From Halictus rubicundus (Eukaryota > Arthropoda > Insecta > Hymenoptera > Halictidae): a DNA stretch of 64,000 nt. The position numbers and the translations under genes were made by a program. Shown here piece by piece: positions 33,606-45,239 of this stretch; the first letter of the stretch is position 1; every line of letters begins with the position of its first letter. The notes beneath the pieces were generated by a model. That model made no database searches. It saw only the letters and a program-made list of their open reading frames with translations, and was not told the origin of the DNA. Location: NCBI RefSeq assembly GCF_050948215.1, contig NC_135164.1, positions 1,121,116 to 1,185,115 on the forward strand. Direction: 5' to 3'.

Positions 33606-34699
33606 ATGGAAACTGGAGAAGGAGGGGTGAGGAAATTTGGGGAAAAGGAAGAAGACCCAGGCAGGGAAAAGAAAACAGGAGACAAGACAGACGAGATACA
33701 GAAAATAGAGAAGAGAAAAAGGGATAGAGCCATGGGAGAAAACCACAGTATTAGAAAGATAACTGAGTTATGGGGGAAAGGAAATCATAAAGAGCCAGAA
33801 AAGGAAGATAACGAGGAGAATCAGGCTATAAAAATGATAGACTTGAAAAAACACCACAGAAGGAAATAGAAAAAGGGGAGGGAGAACAAACACAAGGAAT
33901 GGTGAATATAATAGTGATGAGAATGGAGAGCCTGAAAAATGAAATAATACAAGGAAGAGAAGGACTGGAAAAAGAAATCAAGAAGGAGATAAAGGGTCTG
34001 GCCAACAGAATAGAAGGAATGGAATGCCGCTGGAAAAATAAGGAAGAAGATATATGTATGAAGATGGAGGAAATGCTGAAAAAATGGGAGGAACAAGAGC
34101 AGGAAGAATGGCAGAGAAGGGAAAAAGAAAAGGCAGCATTCATGGGGGAAGTCTTAAGAAGAGTGGAAGAAAGGATAGAGAAAGTGGCAGAACAGGGAAA
34201 GGAATGTAAATCAAAGAACGAGAACGCGACGACGTGGGAAGAAATAAAGAAAATTAAAAGGAAAATGTCAGAGCAAGATAGGAGAGCAAGGAAAAATAAT
34301 GTAGTCATTAGAGGGTTAAAAGTAAGGGAGGAGGATGTAAAGGAAGGAGTCGAAACATATTTGAAAGAAGAATTTCAGATAGAAGGAGGGGTGAATACAG
34401 TGGAGTCCAGAGGAAAATAGGAGCCCAAAATTGTAATAGTGGAAATGAAAAACTGGGAGATAAAACAGGAGATAATGAAGAAGAAGAGTAAGATAAGAAA
34501 CAAGAAAATATACATAGACCACGACCTGACGGAAGAGGAGAGGAAGGTGCAGAGTATGATAAGAAACAGAGCAAGGAAGGAAAGAGAAGAGGGGAGGATA
34601 GTGAAGGTAGGTTACAGGAAGATCTGCATTCAGGGAAAATGGTATAGTTGGAACGAGGAGAGGGAGGAGCTACAGGAGAGCAAGGTTTTTCGAGAATAG
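33606..34699 (+). pseudogene. LINE 3 ORF1, coiled-coil type, broken
   Basis: Successive frames at 33606-33869, 33899-34420 and 34439-34699. It has a long, highly charged coiled coil (GLANRIEGMECRW, MKMEEMLKKWEEQ), then an RRM-like start (RKNNVVIRGLKV), then a C-terminal block (DHDLTEEERKVQ, RKICIQGKWYSWN) as in LINE ORF1 proteins of the coiled-coil/RRM type. It differs from the zinc-knuckle ORF1s of the other LINEs here. A frameshift near 33870 and a stop at 34418-34420 break it. Confidence 0.75.
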
Positions 34700-37600
34700 C
34701 CTTACGGGTAGAAAAAGGTAGGCTTGGAAAAGGGGAGGGAAAAGAGAAGAATGGCAAAATAAGTAGAAACAAACAAAACACAGAAACGTGGCAACGCAGG
34801 GAGGGAGAGGAGACACAATATAGGAAAAACGAAGACAAAGGTACAGAGAATAACAAAGGGAAAATTTTATTCTGGAACGTAGCAGGTATAGTCAAAAAGG
34901 ATAGAGAATTTTGGAAATTTGTGCAAGGATTTGACTACGTAGGATTACTAGAAACCTGGGTGGATCAGAGAAAATGGGAAACACTAAGGAAAAATCTGCC
35001 AAAAGGGTACGAATGGAAGTGTCAAGCGGCGATTAAGGAAAAAAAGAAGGGGAGGCCGCGGGGGGGGGGGATAATAACAGGAGTAAGAGAGTGTTGGAAG
35101 ACATTGGAGGTGAATGATAAAGTACAGGGCCTGGTAGAAAGGAAAATAGGTGTGGGAGAGGAAATATGGAATGTATGGGCGGTGTATAGCAACCAGGAGA
35201 TGGACAGAATAGCAAAAGCGGTAGAAGAACAAGTGGATCAAACAGCAGGCGAAGTGGTTATTATGGGCGGGGACTTCAATGCGAGGATAGGAGAACAGGG
35301 AAGTTTATATAATGGAGAGTGGGAAGAAGAGCAGGAAAGGAGGAAATCGAAAGACAAGGTGAAAAACGGACAGGGAGAAAAAATGTTACGAATGACAGAA
35401 GAAAGAGGGTTACATATTTTGAATGGGAATAAAAGAGGCGATAAAGGGGGAGAGCTCACCTATATAGACAGGAAAGGGGTGTCGGTTGTCGATTATGTAG
35501 TAGCCAACTCAAAAGGGTGGGATAGGATAGAAAAACTGGTGGTAGGAAGTAGGACGGAGTCCGACCACCTTCCGCTAGAAGTAGAGGTTACAGCAGGAGG
35601 AGGAAAGTATCGAGAGGAGGAGCAAGTGGAAAAAGAGGTAATAAACTGGGATATAGGAGCGATTGAGAGATATAAAGAGAGAACAGGCGAAAAGGTATAT
35701 ACACAGAATGAAAGGACAACAGAGGACTGGGAAGAGCTGAAGACAGCGGTGAAGGAATCGATGGAATCAAGAAGAGTAAGAAGGAAGAAATGGAAGATAG
35801 GATGCAAATATTGGTGGGACAGGGATTGTACTAGAGAGAAGAGGAAAGTGAGTAGATGCTACAGAAGGTGGAAAGAGGGTAAAGTGGATAAGGAAGTTTA
35901 CCTGAAAGAAAAAGCGGACTTCAAAAAATTTTGCGAAAGTGAGGAAGCAATGAGAAAACAGGAAGAGAAAGAAAAAATTAGGAAGGCAAAAGAAGAGAGG
36001 CAAATTTGGAAATACATCAATAAAGAAAGGAAAAGGAAATCGAGTAACGAAAACAAGATACAAATAGAAGTATGGAGAAAACATTTCAAAGAACTATTGG
36101 GGGGAGCAGATGAAAGACTAATAGGGGAAAAGAGAGAGCAGGTACCAGCGGTAGAGGATGAAGAGAGCTTGTCAGAGGAGGAGCTGGAGGAACAAATAGG
36201 AAAACTGAAAAAGAAAAAAGCCCCGGGAGGAGACAGCATCCCGAACGAGGCATGGGGGTATAGTGAGGGAGGGACAAGGATGAAATTAAAAGAGGTAATT
36301 AGGAAAGTATGGGCAGGGGAAGGCTTCCCGGAGGACTGGAAGAAGGCGGTAATAACCCCCCTGTACAAAAAGGGAGACGAGAACAATCCTGGAAATTACA
36401 GAGGGATAAGTTTACTATGCACGGCTTATAAGATATATGTTTCACTGCTCAATGAAAGATTGAAAAAGGACATAGAGGACAAAGGAATTTTACCAGATAT
36501 GCAAGCCGGATTTCGGAAACACAGAGGGACAATAGATAACGCATACATCCTGCAACATGTGGTGGAGAGGGAGCTTAAAAAGAGGGAAGGTAAGGTTTAC
36601 GCCATGTTCGTGGACCTAAGAGCGGCATTCGACACGGTAAAAAGGAGAAAGATGTGGGAAGTGATGGAGAAGTGTGGAGTAAGAAAGGGGTTAACTGAAA
36701 GAGTAAAGGAGGTGTATGAGGAAACGGTGAACGTTGTGAGGACAAGTAAGGGGGAATCAGGGGAATTCTGGACGGGAGAGGGACTCAGGCAGGGTTGCCC
36801 GCTCAGTCCGACCCTGTTCACAATATATATAGCCGACATGGAGGAAGAATTCAGGAAAGGACTGGTGGGAGGAATAAGAGTGGGTGAAGGAAGATTCTGG
36901 TCCCTAGCCTATGCAGACGATGTGGTGGCGGTAGCAAGTAAAGAGGGAGATTTGAAATGCATGATGAAGAGGCTGGAAAGGTACTTGGACAAAAAGATTT
37001 TTAAGAGAGGGAGAGAAAAAAAGAAGAAAGCTGCATGGAACTGGAAGAGGGAAACGGTAGAGGAAGTCAAGGAATTCTGTTATTTAGGAATAAAGTTTGA
37101 AAGCAACGGAAAGATAGCAGGTCACGTAAAGGAAAGGATAAAGAGAGCGAACGTGGTCCTAAATCAAGTATGGGGAATCGGCGAAAGGAAATTTAAAAAT
37201 GATTTTAAAATGAGAATGTTTCTCTTTGATACGTTGGTACTGGGGGTACTCCTATACGGGGTAGAGCTATGGGGCTTTAAGGAGAGAACAGAAGTAGAAA
37301 GGATTCAGCTCAAATATATAAAGTCGACACTTGGTTTGGACGTGCGTACCCCAGGATACTTGGTACTGGAAGAAACAAAAAGGGCGAGGCTTAGAGTAAA
37401 GGCAGGAATTAGGGCATGGAAATACACGGAAGGAGTAAGAAACAGAGCAGGGAGGAAGATAGTCAAGGAATGTCTGAAGGAAAAGGAATCAGGGAAAGTT
37501 CAGGGCGAAAGCGGGAAAGAAAGGGAGGAATACTTAAAGAGAAACGGATGGAGCCAAGCAGGGGTGGAAGAGATGATAAGGCTAGAGATGGAGGTAGCGG

Positions 37601-37992
37601 AGAGGCTAAAGGAGAGAGACATTGAGGTACAACGGCAAGAACAATATACAAGGATAGAGCAGTCAAAATACAACAAAAGGTACAAGTTTATAAGAGTGGC
37701 AGAGTTACCAGAATACCTAAGTAAGGAGGGAAGAGGGGAAAGTCAAAAGTTAGTAGCCCAAGTAAGATGCGGAAATGCAGAAAACTGGAACAAATACTGG
37801 CTGGGAGACGAAGCAAGAGGATGCGACCTGTGTGGGGACAGGTATGGCAATCTGGAGCATCTAACAAGAGAATGCAGGGAAATGGGGGGGAGGATCAGGA
37901 TAGAGGACATAGTGAGTGGGAGGATAGATACAAATGTTGAAGCGTGGCTTCAAAAGCTCAGAAAGAAGAGAGATAAGCGAGCAGAAATATAA
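34648..37992 (+). CDS. LINE 3 ORF2: endonuclease, reverse transcriptase, zinc knuckle
   Basis: 1,114 open codons; the true start is probably nearer the endonuclease at about residue 72. The endonuclease shows KILFWNVAG, LLETWV, MGGDFNARIG and ESDHLPLEV. The reverse transcriptase shows NYRGISLL, QAGFRKHRGT, FVDLRAAFDTV, LRQGCPLSPTLF and the catalytic YADD. A C-terminal knuckle CDLCGDRYGNLEHLTREC closes it. The frame overlaps the end of ORF1 by about 50 bp. It is apparently complete, but the broken ORF1 argues against self-mobility. Confidence 0.92.
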   Translation: MERGEGGATGEQGFSRIALRVEKGRLGKGEGKEKNGKISRNKQNTETWQRREGEETQYRKNEDKGTENNKGKILFWNVAGIVKKDREFWKFVQGFDYVGLLETWVDQRKWETLRKNLPKGYEWKCQAAIKEKKKGRPRGGGIITGVRECWKTLEVNDKVQGLVERKIGVGEEIWNVWAVYSNQEMDRIAKAVEEQVDQTAGEVVIMGGDFNARIGEQGSLYNGEWEEEQERRKSKDKVKNGQGEKMLRMTEERGLHILNGNKRGDKGGELTYIDRKGVSVVDYVVANSKGWDRIEKLVVGSRTESDHLPLEVEVTAGGGKYREEEQVEKEVINWDIGAIERYKERTGEKVYTQNERTTEDWEELKTAVKESMESRRVRRKKWKIGCKYWWDRDCTREKRKVSRCYRRWKEGKVDKEVYLKEKADFKKFCESEEAMRKQEEKEKIRKAKEERQIWKYINKERKRKSSNENKIQIEVWRKHFKELLGGADERLIGEKREQVPAVEDEESLSEEELEEQIGKLKKKKAPGGDSIPNEAWGYSEGGTRMKLKEVIRKVWAGEGFPEDWKKAVITPLYKKGDENNPGNYRGISLLCTAYKIYVSLLNERLKKDIEDKGILPDMQAGFRKHRGTIDNAYILQHVVERELKKREGKVYAMFVDLRAAFDTVKRRKMWEVMEKCGVRKGLTERVKEVYEETVNVVRTSKGESGEFWTGEGLRQGCPLSPTLFTIYIADMEEEFRKGLVGGIRVGEGRFWSLAYADDVVAVASKEGDLKCMMKRLERYLDKKIFKRGREKKKKAAWNWKRETVEEVKEFCYLGIKFESNGKIAGHVKERIKRANVVLNQVWGIGERKFKNDFKMRMFLFDTLVLGVLLYGVELWGFKERTEVERIQLKYIKSTLGLDVRTPGYLVLEETKRARLRVKAGIRAWKYTEGVRNRAGRKIVKECLKEKESGKVQGESGKEREEYLKRNGWSQAGVEEMIRLEMEVAERLKERDIEVQRQEQYTRIEQSKYNKRYKFIRVAELPEYLSKEGRGESQKLVAQVRCGNAENWNKYWLGDEARGCDLCGDRYGNLEHLTRECREMGGRIRIEDIVSGRIDTNVEAWLQKLRKKRDKRAEI

Positions 37993-38116
37993 AGGTAATA
38001 TAAGGAAGCGTAAACCAAAGATAACAGAGTAGGAAATGGTGCGATAATCGGAATAAGAATAGGAACAGGCAGAATATAGGTAGAGTAGTCAGGGTAGGGA
38101 TGGGTGAGTCGAAGAG

Positions 38117-38119
38117 GGA

Positions 38120-38176
<57 letters not shown>
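38117..38176. repeat. (GA)n microsatellite in LINE 3 3'UTR
   Basis: About 28 GA dinucleotides just upstream of the element's 3' end. Confidence 0.9.
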
Positions 38177-38179
<3 letters not shown>

Positions 38180-38301
38180 AATGCGTGGATAAGATAGTTA
38201 TTTTTTGTATTCATAGGTTATTGTAAACCGAGTCCAATTCTTGGCCGTAAGGCTGAATAAAGCAATATTATTATTATTATTATTATTATAAGTTACGAGG
38301 C

Positions 38302-38421
38302 TTACCAATCTTAAATTCAAATCAACAAAGATTTCAATATTAACTAACAATAGAAACCATATTCCTGGGGTAACAACCCCTCGCCGGCCTCTCGCGTTGC
38401 TCGCAGCCCTGGCTCGTAACA
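38302..38421 (+). mobile_element. LTR, right part
   Basis: Continuation of the LTR at 32459-33228. It ends CTCGTAACA and matches the reverse complement of 47209-47340 over its full length. Confidence 0.8.
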
Positions 38422-39181
38422 CATAATTGGAAACAACCTGTAGCAAACTTTTTGACCAGTAATGCAGTAAAAACTAGCGATTTATCATCCTTATTGGATG
38501 AAATAATAGAAGCAATTTTAAGCACGGGATTAAAAGTACGTGCTGCTTTCTCTGATCAAAATGCCAGTAATCGAAGTGCTATTAAATATAGAATTTCTGT
38601 AGACAATCCATATTTCGTGCATGGAAATCAAAAAATATACACGACCTTTTTGATATACCGCATATTTCTAAATCTATAAGGAATCAACCTTTGAGATATG
38701 ATATTATGTTTGATGATCATAAAATTGCAACATGGAAAGACGTACGTTCGTTATGGAAATTGGGAGATGATAAAGCAACGAGAGCTGCTTGCAAATTAAC
38801 GGAGAAGCACGTTTATCCAAATAACTTTGAAAAAATGAAATGTCGTTTAGCTCTGCAAGTATTTAGTCGCAGAATTTCAGCAACTCTTTTACCCGTGGGT
38901 ACGGTGCGAGGATTTCAAGGTCAAACAGTAATGCATACTGCTGAATTTTTCAAAATTCTTAATGATAGTTTTGATTCCTTAAACAGTCGGAGTTGCAACG
39001 ATTCGAATCCAGATAGATTCGGAAAGTCGGAAATAAGTATAGATAAGTATAGATAGTAAGAGACTGTCGGAAATTCGATTAAATTCACAAAATAATTTAA
39101 CTGCGTTATTAGAAAGGTGTCCCAAATGGCGCACCATTAAAACTAATGGTCAGAATATACCACCATGTTTCGAAGGCTTGG
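38422..39181 (+). pseudogene. P-element-type transposase fragment
   Basis: The conceptual protein matches the catalytic and GTP-binding region of P-element/THAP9-like transposases. Motifs in order are HNWKQPVANFLT, GLKVRAAFSDQNASN, FDIPHISKSIRN, KLTEKHVYPNNFEKMK, ALQVFSRRISATL and TAEFFKILNDSFDSLNSR, then WRTIKTNGQNIPPCFEGL at about 39125-39180. A one-base insertion in a T run near 38650 shifts the frame, and stops follow at about 39054. The 5' half is missing at the LTR junction, and the 3' side is cut by a foldback element. Confidence 0.85.
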
Positions 39182-39843
39182 AAAGGCTATAGCCGGTTTT
39201 GGGGGTCAAATCTGCCCTGGAAGGGATTTTATTCCAATTTGCGCCATTCGATAGCCTACCAAAAAAGATACCTTTCAACCAAGTTTTAGCCCTATAGCTC
39301 ATCTGTAAGGGTAGTTATAGAGGAAAAACGAAAATCCAGTTTTTGGCCCATTTTCCCCATTTAATGACAATTTAAAATTCTGAAAAAAATCTGACACATT
39401 TCTGACACCAAACCGCATACTTTGAATCGTTTTCAGATTTTTCCGTTGCAAACTTTGGCTGTAAAAATCGAAAAACACGAAAAAAATCGAAAAAATGCAG
39501 ATTTCATATGGAAATCGAAGAGACACTAGAACAGAATTAATTTAGCAATGAGATATTGTCCTAAGTATTATGCTCAATTTTTTTCAAATTCCTGCGATTG
39601 GTGCGTCATAGTAGGAAAAAATAAAAACCACTTTTTTCGGCGTTTTTTCCGTGAAAAACTAAGTTATAATTATCGTAAAAATATATTATGTAATATTAAA
39701 CATCCCTAAGTTCAGAGAAACATCGTCCAGACTTTAAAAATTGCGTAATACAAAAAACGACAATTATACTACGCAGGATATATCCCCATATTTCGAAGGT
39801 ATTTTCAACGGCGCCGGTTGGTGCAGTAGCTATGGTCTCCGAC

Positions 39844-39863
39844 AGTCGGTAGAGCATCAGACT
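39844..39863 (+). other. tRNA-Lys-like segment (A-box region)
   Basis: Twenty bases, agtcggtagagcatcagact, identical to the D-arm/anticodon-stem region of insect tRNA-Lys as I recall it. The rest does not fold as a tRNA, so this is a tRNA-derived promoter piece or fossil and not a gene. Confidence 0.6.
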
Positions 39864-40096
39864 CGGAGTCTCCCGTGAGACACCGACGGAGACACATCGT
39901 CCAAACAGTGGTCCGAATTATCAGTGCAAAGTGCAACATAAATCCAAAGTGTACCAAGTGAAAGTGTGGCTCCCATAGCCATTACTTAATTCCCCACCAC
40001 CAAAGGTGTAATTAGTCATAAGGCAGTGGAAGTTAGTGAAAGAAAAGTGCCTGGCCCCGATACACGACGAAGCACCCTCGTCCCGTATCGGGCCCA

Positions 40097-41636
40097 ATGG
40101 CGGCCAACCCGCTGCAGCGTCCCAAGAGACGCCACGACAGCGAACGAGAAAACAAGGAAAATAATACGGAGTACATAAACAGCAAGCCAGGGACATCCAC
40201 CTCTTCCAAAATCCCAAAACTAACATCGGGACAACTAGAGAGAATGTTTAAAGACATTCTCAGAGAAAATAACAAGGCCCCAACCCCCATAAAAACACGT
40301 CAACCAAATTTAACAGCAGCCAGGAAAAAAAGAGCCCCAGCGCCATCCCTCGGAGCACCCCAGAACCCGACCGACACGGAAAGCAAACAAGACCCCATCG
40401 GAGGCCCATGGGAAATCCCCAAAAAACCCAGAAAACACCATCCAATCACACCAACAACGCAAGCCCAGTTCACCTTACCAACCAATACCAACATCTCTCA
40501 GATGAAAGCGACAGCGACCTGAACGAAAACACCCCAAACATACAAACAACCAGCACCCAGCACAAAACGAAATCATACACACCCCAGCCAATCTATACGG
40601 TAAACTCCAACATAGAAACAATAATACAAACCGCATTGACGCTAAACATACAAAAGCAGGACTTCACAATAAAAGAAAACGACAAGAACAATCATACTAT
40701 ATACACGAAAGTCTCCAGAGCTACAAAGCAATATCTGATAAGCTCACTGAGACAAAGACCCAATATTACACATACACCCCTAAGGAGCTTAAACCCAAAT
40801 CAATCTTGGTAAAAGGCATCAAAGGTAACTTCACACCAGCCGACATAAAAAGCGAAATCGAAGACCTAAAATTACCAGACACCCACATAATCAGCGTCAC
40901 AAAATTCATATGCAGCAAACAAAACCCGGACAACTACCACCACCTAATTCAACTCAGCAGAGAAAGCCGAACAGCAGCGATCTTCAAAATTAAAACGCTC
41001 GCCTACCAAAGAGTTAAATGGGAGCACCTAAGAAAACCACAGGTATTCCAGTGCAAAAAATGTCAGCGCCTCGGGCATGCGAGCAAAAACTGTCACCTTG
41101 AATACCGCTGCGTTAAATGCGCAAAAAATCATGGGCCAGGCAACTGCCCCCTCACCAACACTGGCAACCGCGACCACCTAAAATGTGCCAACTGCGGCCA
41201 AAATGGGCACCCTGCATCCTACAAAGGCTGCCCATTCATAAAATTCGCGATCAAACTAAAGAAAGACGCAAACACCCAAAACAAACTAAAAACCACCAAT
41301 AGGATCCAAAAAATCGCGACAGCCGTCACAAACGACTACTCATTCGCCCAAATGGTCAGGGGACCACCAACTGCCCAGCAGCCATCCCAAGCACCAACCA
41401 CGACGCAACAACCTGCACACGCCAACGAAACCCAAAGGATCGACAGAACGCCCAGCTCACACCAAACCGAAAAACCAACCGCCCAGCAACCCCCACACGA
41501 CTGGATCTCCAACCTCAAGACTGAAATAGCCACGATCATCGCCGCCCAACTACAACAAATAGCCACTCAGGTAGCGATTAACACTGAAAAATTAGAATTT
41601 GTTCTAAACACGCTATTTGACAAACACAATGAATAA
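40097..41636 (+). pseudogene. LINE 4 ORF1 with zinc knuckles, frameshifted
   Basis: It begins MAANPLQRPKRRHD and uses three successive frames (40097-40522, 40408-40812, 40806-41636), so at least two frameshifts are present. A PRE_C2HC-like region (around FTPADIKSEIEDLKLP) is followed by three knuckles (CKKCQRLGHASKNC, CVKCAKNHGPGNC, CANCGQNGHPASYKGC). A Gln/Pro-rich tail follows. Confidence 0.85.
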
Positions 41637-44600
41637 TAACGCCGCCAGCCCTCTCACCACCATAAAAATTGCAGCCATTAACGTAAACTCACTGATAACA
41701 CACCCACGCAGGCTCGATTTGAAACAATTCCTATTTACACACAACCACGACATAATACTACTTTCGGAAACCAAGCTCAACTCCTCCCATAAACTCACTT
41801 TCAAAAACTACAAGCTCTAAAGGAAAGATAGGCCCAACGGAACCCAAGGCGGGGGAACAGCAATTCTAGTCAAAAACAATATACCACATGAACCTATACA
41901 CTCCCCCTCCTCAACAGACAACAAAATACTAGAATACACGATTATAAAAATAAAGACCATTAACAACCACACACTCTACATAGTAAGCGCATACGCGACA
42001 AACGACAATAGAACACTCTACATAACTGAACTAGACCGACTATTCCAATCACTCAAACTCCACGATGACAACAACTATTACATTATAGCCGGTGACCTCA
42101 ACACTAAACGAACGGATTGGGGCGACAAAACAAACAACCAGAGAGGACGATATTTTAAAAAATGGGAGACCAAACACGATCTAACATACAGACTTAACAC
42201 AATTACGACCACCACCCCCACATACAAACCGGGCCTATCTTTTCTAGACAACGGCCTCACAGATTCCAAGCTAGAATTAACGAACGACATCAACGGGAAA
42301 GCCAGTACTCAGCCCTATGACAGTGACCACCTAGCCATTTCAATGCAATTCTCCCTGCCCTCAAACATCCTACCAACCGCTAACCCAGATCCCATAAAAC
42401 GGAACTACAAAGCCACCAAATGGAGGAACTTCACTAAACACCTAGCCAGACACTACACAAACACGATCCTCACCAATTACAACCTGACCACAGCAGAAAT
42501 CGACAGCCTACCTCCTTATCATAACTGAAGCCATACAGAACGCATTAGACACGCACACCCCCCAATACAAGAAACGCAATAACACGACAATGTACATTAA
42601 TAGAAAAATCACCAAACTACAAAAACATAAAAAAACATTAACCACAATACTACACAACCTTCACCTAACAGACCCCAACGCACACCTACTCATAACAAAA
42701 ACAGCAAAAACCATACACAAACTCCTAACAAAAAAACTACACTCAGAATTCAACAAAGCCATTAACAAATAGTGGACCAACGTAATCAAACAAATAGACC
42801 ACAGAAACTCCGACACATTCTTCCCAAAAATCAACTCAATATTCAGACGTAAACCCCCTCTTTCGATAGACGCCATCCACATAAAGCAAAACAACAGACA
42901 AATCATTACCAGAAGCCAATGCAACACCTCAACCCTCCAGACATCAAATGACATGTACATACTAACAACACCAACAGCCAAACTCAACGCCATATGAGCA
43001 TACTACGAAACAATCAACTCCCCACGACATCTTAACAACGGAACAAGACTTAGAGAACTAATAGACAACACCACCCTCACACTAACAAACGAATTCACAA
43101 ATGACCGATACAACAAAAACACCATAACTCAGTTCTCCGACCAAAACAACGCCATATGCCCAGACGACACAGACAGCGAAATCGACCCGTTCTGCAACCC
43201 ATACACAGTCGCAAACATCATCAAAAAACTCCCTAACAAAACTTCATCCGGAACAGACAGAATCCCCCCAATAGCCCTGAAACACATACCAGGAAAAATA
43301 ATCACACACCTGACCATCCTTTTCAACAATGCCTTAAACAACAAATACTTCCCTAATATATGGAAAACCGCGAAAATCCTACCCATCACAAAAAAAAACA
43401 AAATCCCGACAGACCCATCCAGTTACAGACCGATTAGCCTAACCTCTAGCATAAGTAAAATATACGAAGCCATCATAAACAACAAAATAGCACAACACTG
43501 TACAGCACACAAAATCATCCCCGACTGCCAATTCGGATCCAAGCACAAACACTCCACAACCCACGCAATACATAAATTCATTTCCGACATCAACCACAAC
43601 ATTAGCAACAACCAACTAATAGGCGCAGCCCTACTTGATCTCGAAAAGGCATTCGATTCGGTCTGGCTAAACGGTCTCATTTTCAAGCTACACAAGAAAA
43701 AATTCCCAAAATGGCTGACAGCCACAATCTGGGACATGACGACAAATAAAAAATTCATAACCTGGGACGGAACCACAACCTCGACAATATCATTCACCAT
43801 AACAGAAGGCCTCCAACAAGGCACCGTTAACTCACCCATCCTCTTTAACATTTACACCAGCGACCTCCTCAATGCATTTGAATTTAATAAACCTGGCAGG
43901 GCAGCAGTACTGGCATTTGCCGACGACCTAGTGACATACACAACCAGCAACCGAGTCAACATAGTAGAAACCGAACTTGAAGCAACAGTTAACAAAATCA
44001 ACCAATACTATATCACCTGGAATCTCAAGCTAAACCCACAAAAATGTGAGACAATTTTATTCAGAAAGCCCCTCCACTACCTTTCCACCAACATTAAAGC
44101 TGGCGGCAACAAATTTCAAATCAGCACAACAGAACCAGGCAACACAACCACATGCAAAATCCCTCACAAAAAAGCTGTAAAGTACCTAGGAGTACATATT
44201 GACTATCTACTAAGAGGCAACGACCATTTATCAATCCAACTAACTAAGGCGACCAAAGCATTCAAAGCAAACAGTAGACTATTTTATAATAAACATCTCC
44301 CCGGACGTACTAAAACTATCTTATACATGCTCTTAATCAGGCCCATCCTAACATACGCAGCCCCCATCTGGTGAAACACCAACCACACGACAATGGAAAG
44401 GCTGAGGATGTTTGAGCGAAAATGCTTAAGAGCATGCAACAAAATCTACAGAAACAAACACACAAACTGGCAACACTACACAAACAACACAACCCTATAC
44501 AACACGGCCGACATCCCCAGAATAGACTCATTCATAATAAAATTAACCAGAGACTACCACAGCAAGTTACCCCACATAGAAAACAACATCACAAAGGACC

Positions 44601-44654
44601 TCGCACACCCCGACATAACCACCACACAACAACAGTTACACACAGGCTACCACC
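41617..44654 (+). pseudogene. LINE 4 ORF2, endonuclease-reverse transcriptase, multiply broken
   Basis: It overlaps the end of ORF1. The endonuclease shows IAAINVNSL, ILLSETKL, GGGTAILV, AGDLNTKRTDWG and YDSDHLAI. In-frame stops occur at 41818-41820, 42526-42528, 42770-42772 and 42996-42998. The reverse transcriptase shows SSYRPISLTSSISKIYEAI, LLDLEKAFDSVW and GLQQGTVNSPILF, with FADD in the catalytic site, then a stop within APIW. The 3' end is cut at 44654. Confidence 0.85.
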
Positions 44655-45239
44655 AGTTTTTCACGAAAAAAACGCCGAAAAAAGTGGTTTTTATTTTTTC
44701 CTACTATGACGCACCAATCGCAGGAATTTGAAAAAAATTGAGCATAATACTTAGGACAATATCTTATTGCTAAATTAATTCTGTTCTAGTCGCTCTTAGA
44801 TTTCCATATGAAATCTGCATTTTTTCGATTTTTTTCGCGTTTTTCGATTTTTACAGCCAGATTTTACAACGGAAAAATCTGAAAACGACTCAAAGTATGT
44901 GGTTTGGTGTCCGACATGTGTCAGATTTTTTTCAGAATTTTAAATTTTCATTAAATGGGGAAAATGGGCCAAAAACTGGATTTTCGTTTTTCCTCTATAA
45001 CTACCTTTACAGATGAGCTATAGGGCTAAAACTTGGCTGAAAGGTATCTTTTTTGGTAGGCTATCGAATGGCGCAAATTGGAATAAAATCCCTTCCGGGG
45101 CCGATTTGGCCCCCAAAACCGGCTATAGCCTTTAAAAGCAGTACTTTAGTCATTGTACAGTAAACTAGTCCCTATCACAACATCTCCAAGAAATTCAAGT
45201 TATTGTATATAACCTCGAAGAAGGCATCTATTAGACCTC

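Larger units (their letters stand above)
33229..38286 (+). mobile_element. LINE 3, 5.06 kb, inserted in an LTR
   Basis: Non-LTR retrotransposon flanked by a duplication ending aagttacgaggc (33214-33228 and 38287-38301). The 3' end is an ATT microsatellite after aataaagc, in place of a poly(A). ORF1 is broken and ORF2 is open. The plus strand is strikingly purine-rich throughout. Confidence 0.9.
39800..44654 (+). mobile_element. LINE 4, decayed, inside the inverted-repeat element
   Basis: Jockey-group LINE with ORF1 and ORF2. It ends abruptly at the right arm without poly(A) or microsatellite tail. The plus strand is very rich in A and C and poor in G. A tRNA-Lys-like segment lies near its 5' end. 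Confidence 0.8.
39182..45133. mobile_element. Long inverted-repeat element with 479-bp arms
   Basis: Left arm 39182-39660 and right arm 44655-45133 are inverted copies beginning AAAGGCTATAGCCGG. They also share cattttccccatttaatg, ttttcagatttttccgtt and gcgtcatagtaggaaaaa blocks, with scattered substitutions. The interior is a decayed LINE (39800-44654) plus a short AT-rich loop. The element lies in the P-element transposase remnant. No transposase of its own is seen, and no clear target-site duplication was found. Confidence 0.85.

Noticed and set aside
33359..37685. Many Ser/Phe/Leu-rich minus-strand frames opposite LINE 3
   Set aside because: They are shadows of the purine-rich LINE coding strand.
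39844..39863. tRNA-Lys gene
   Set aside because: Only the D-arm region matches; acceptor and T arms are missing.
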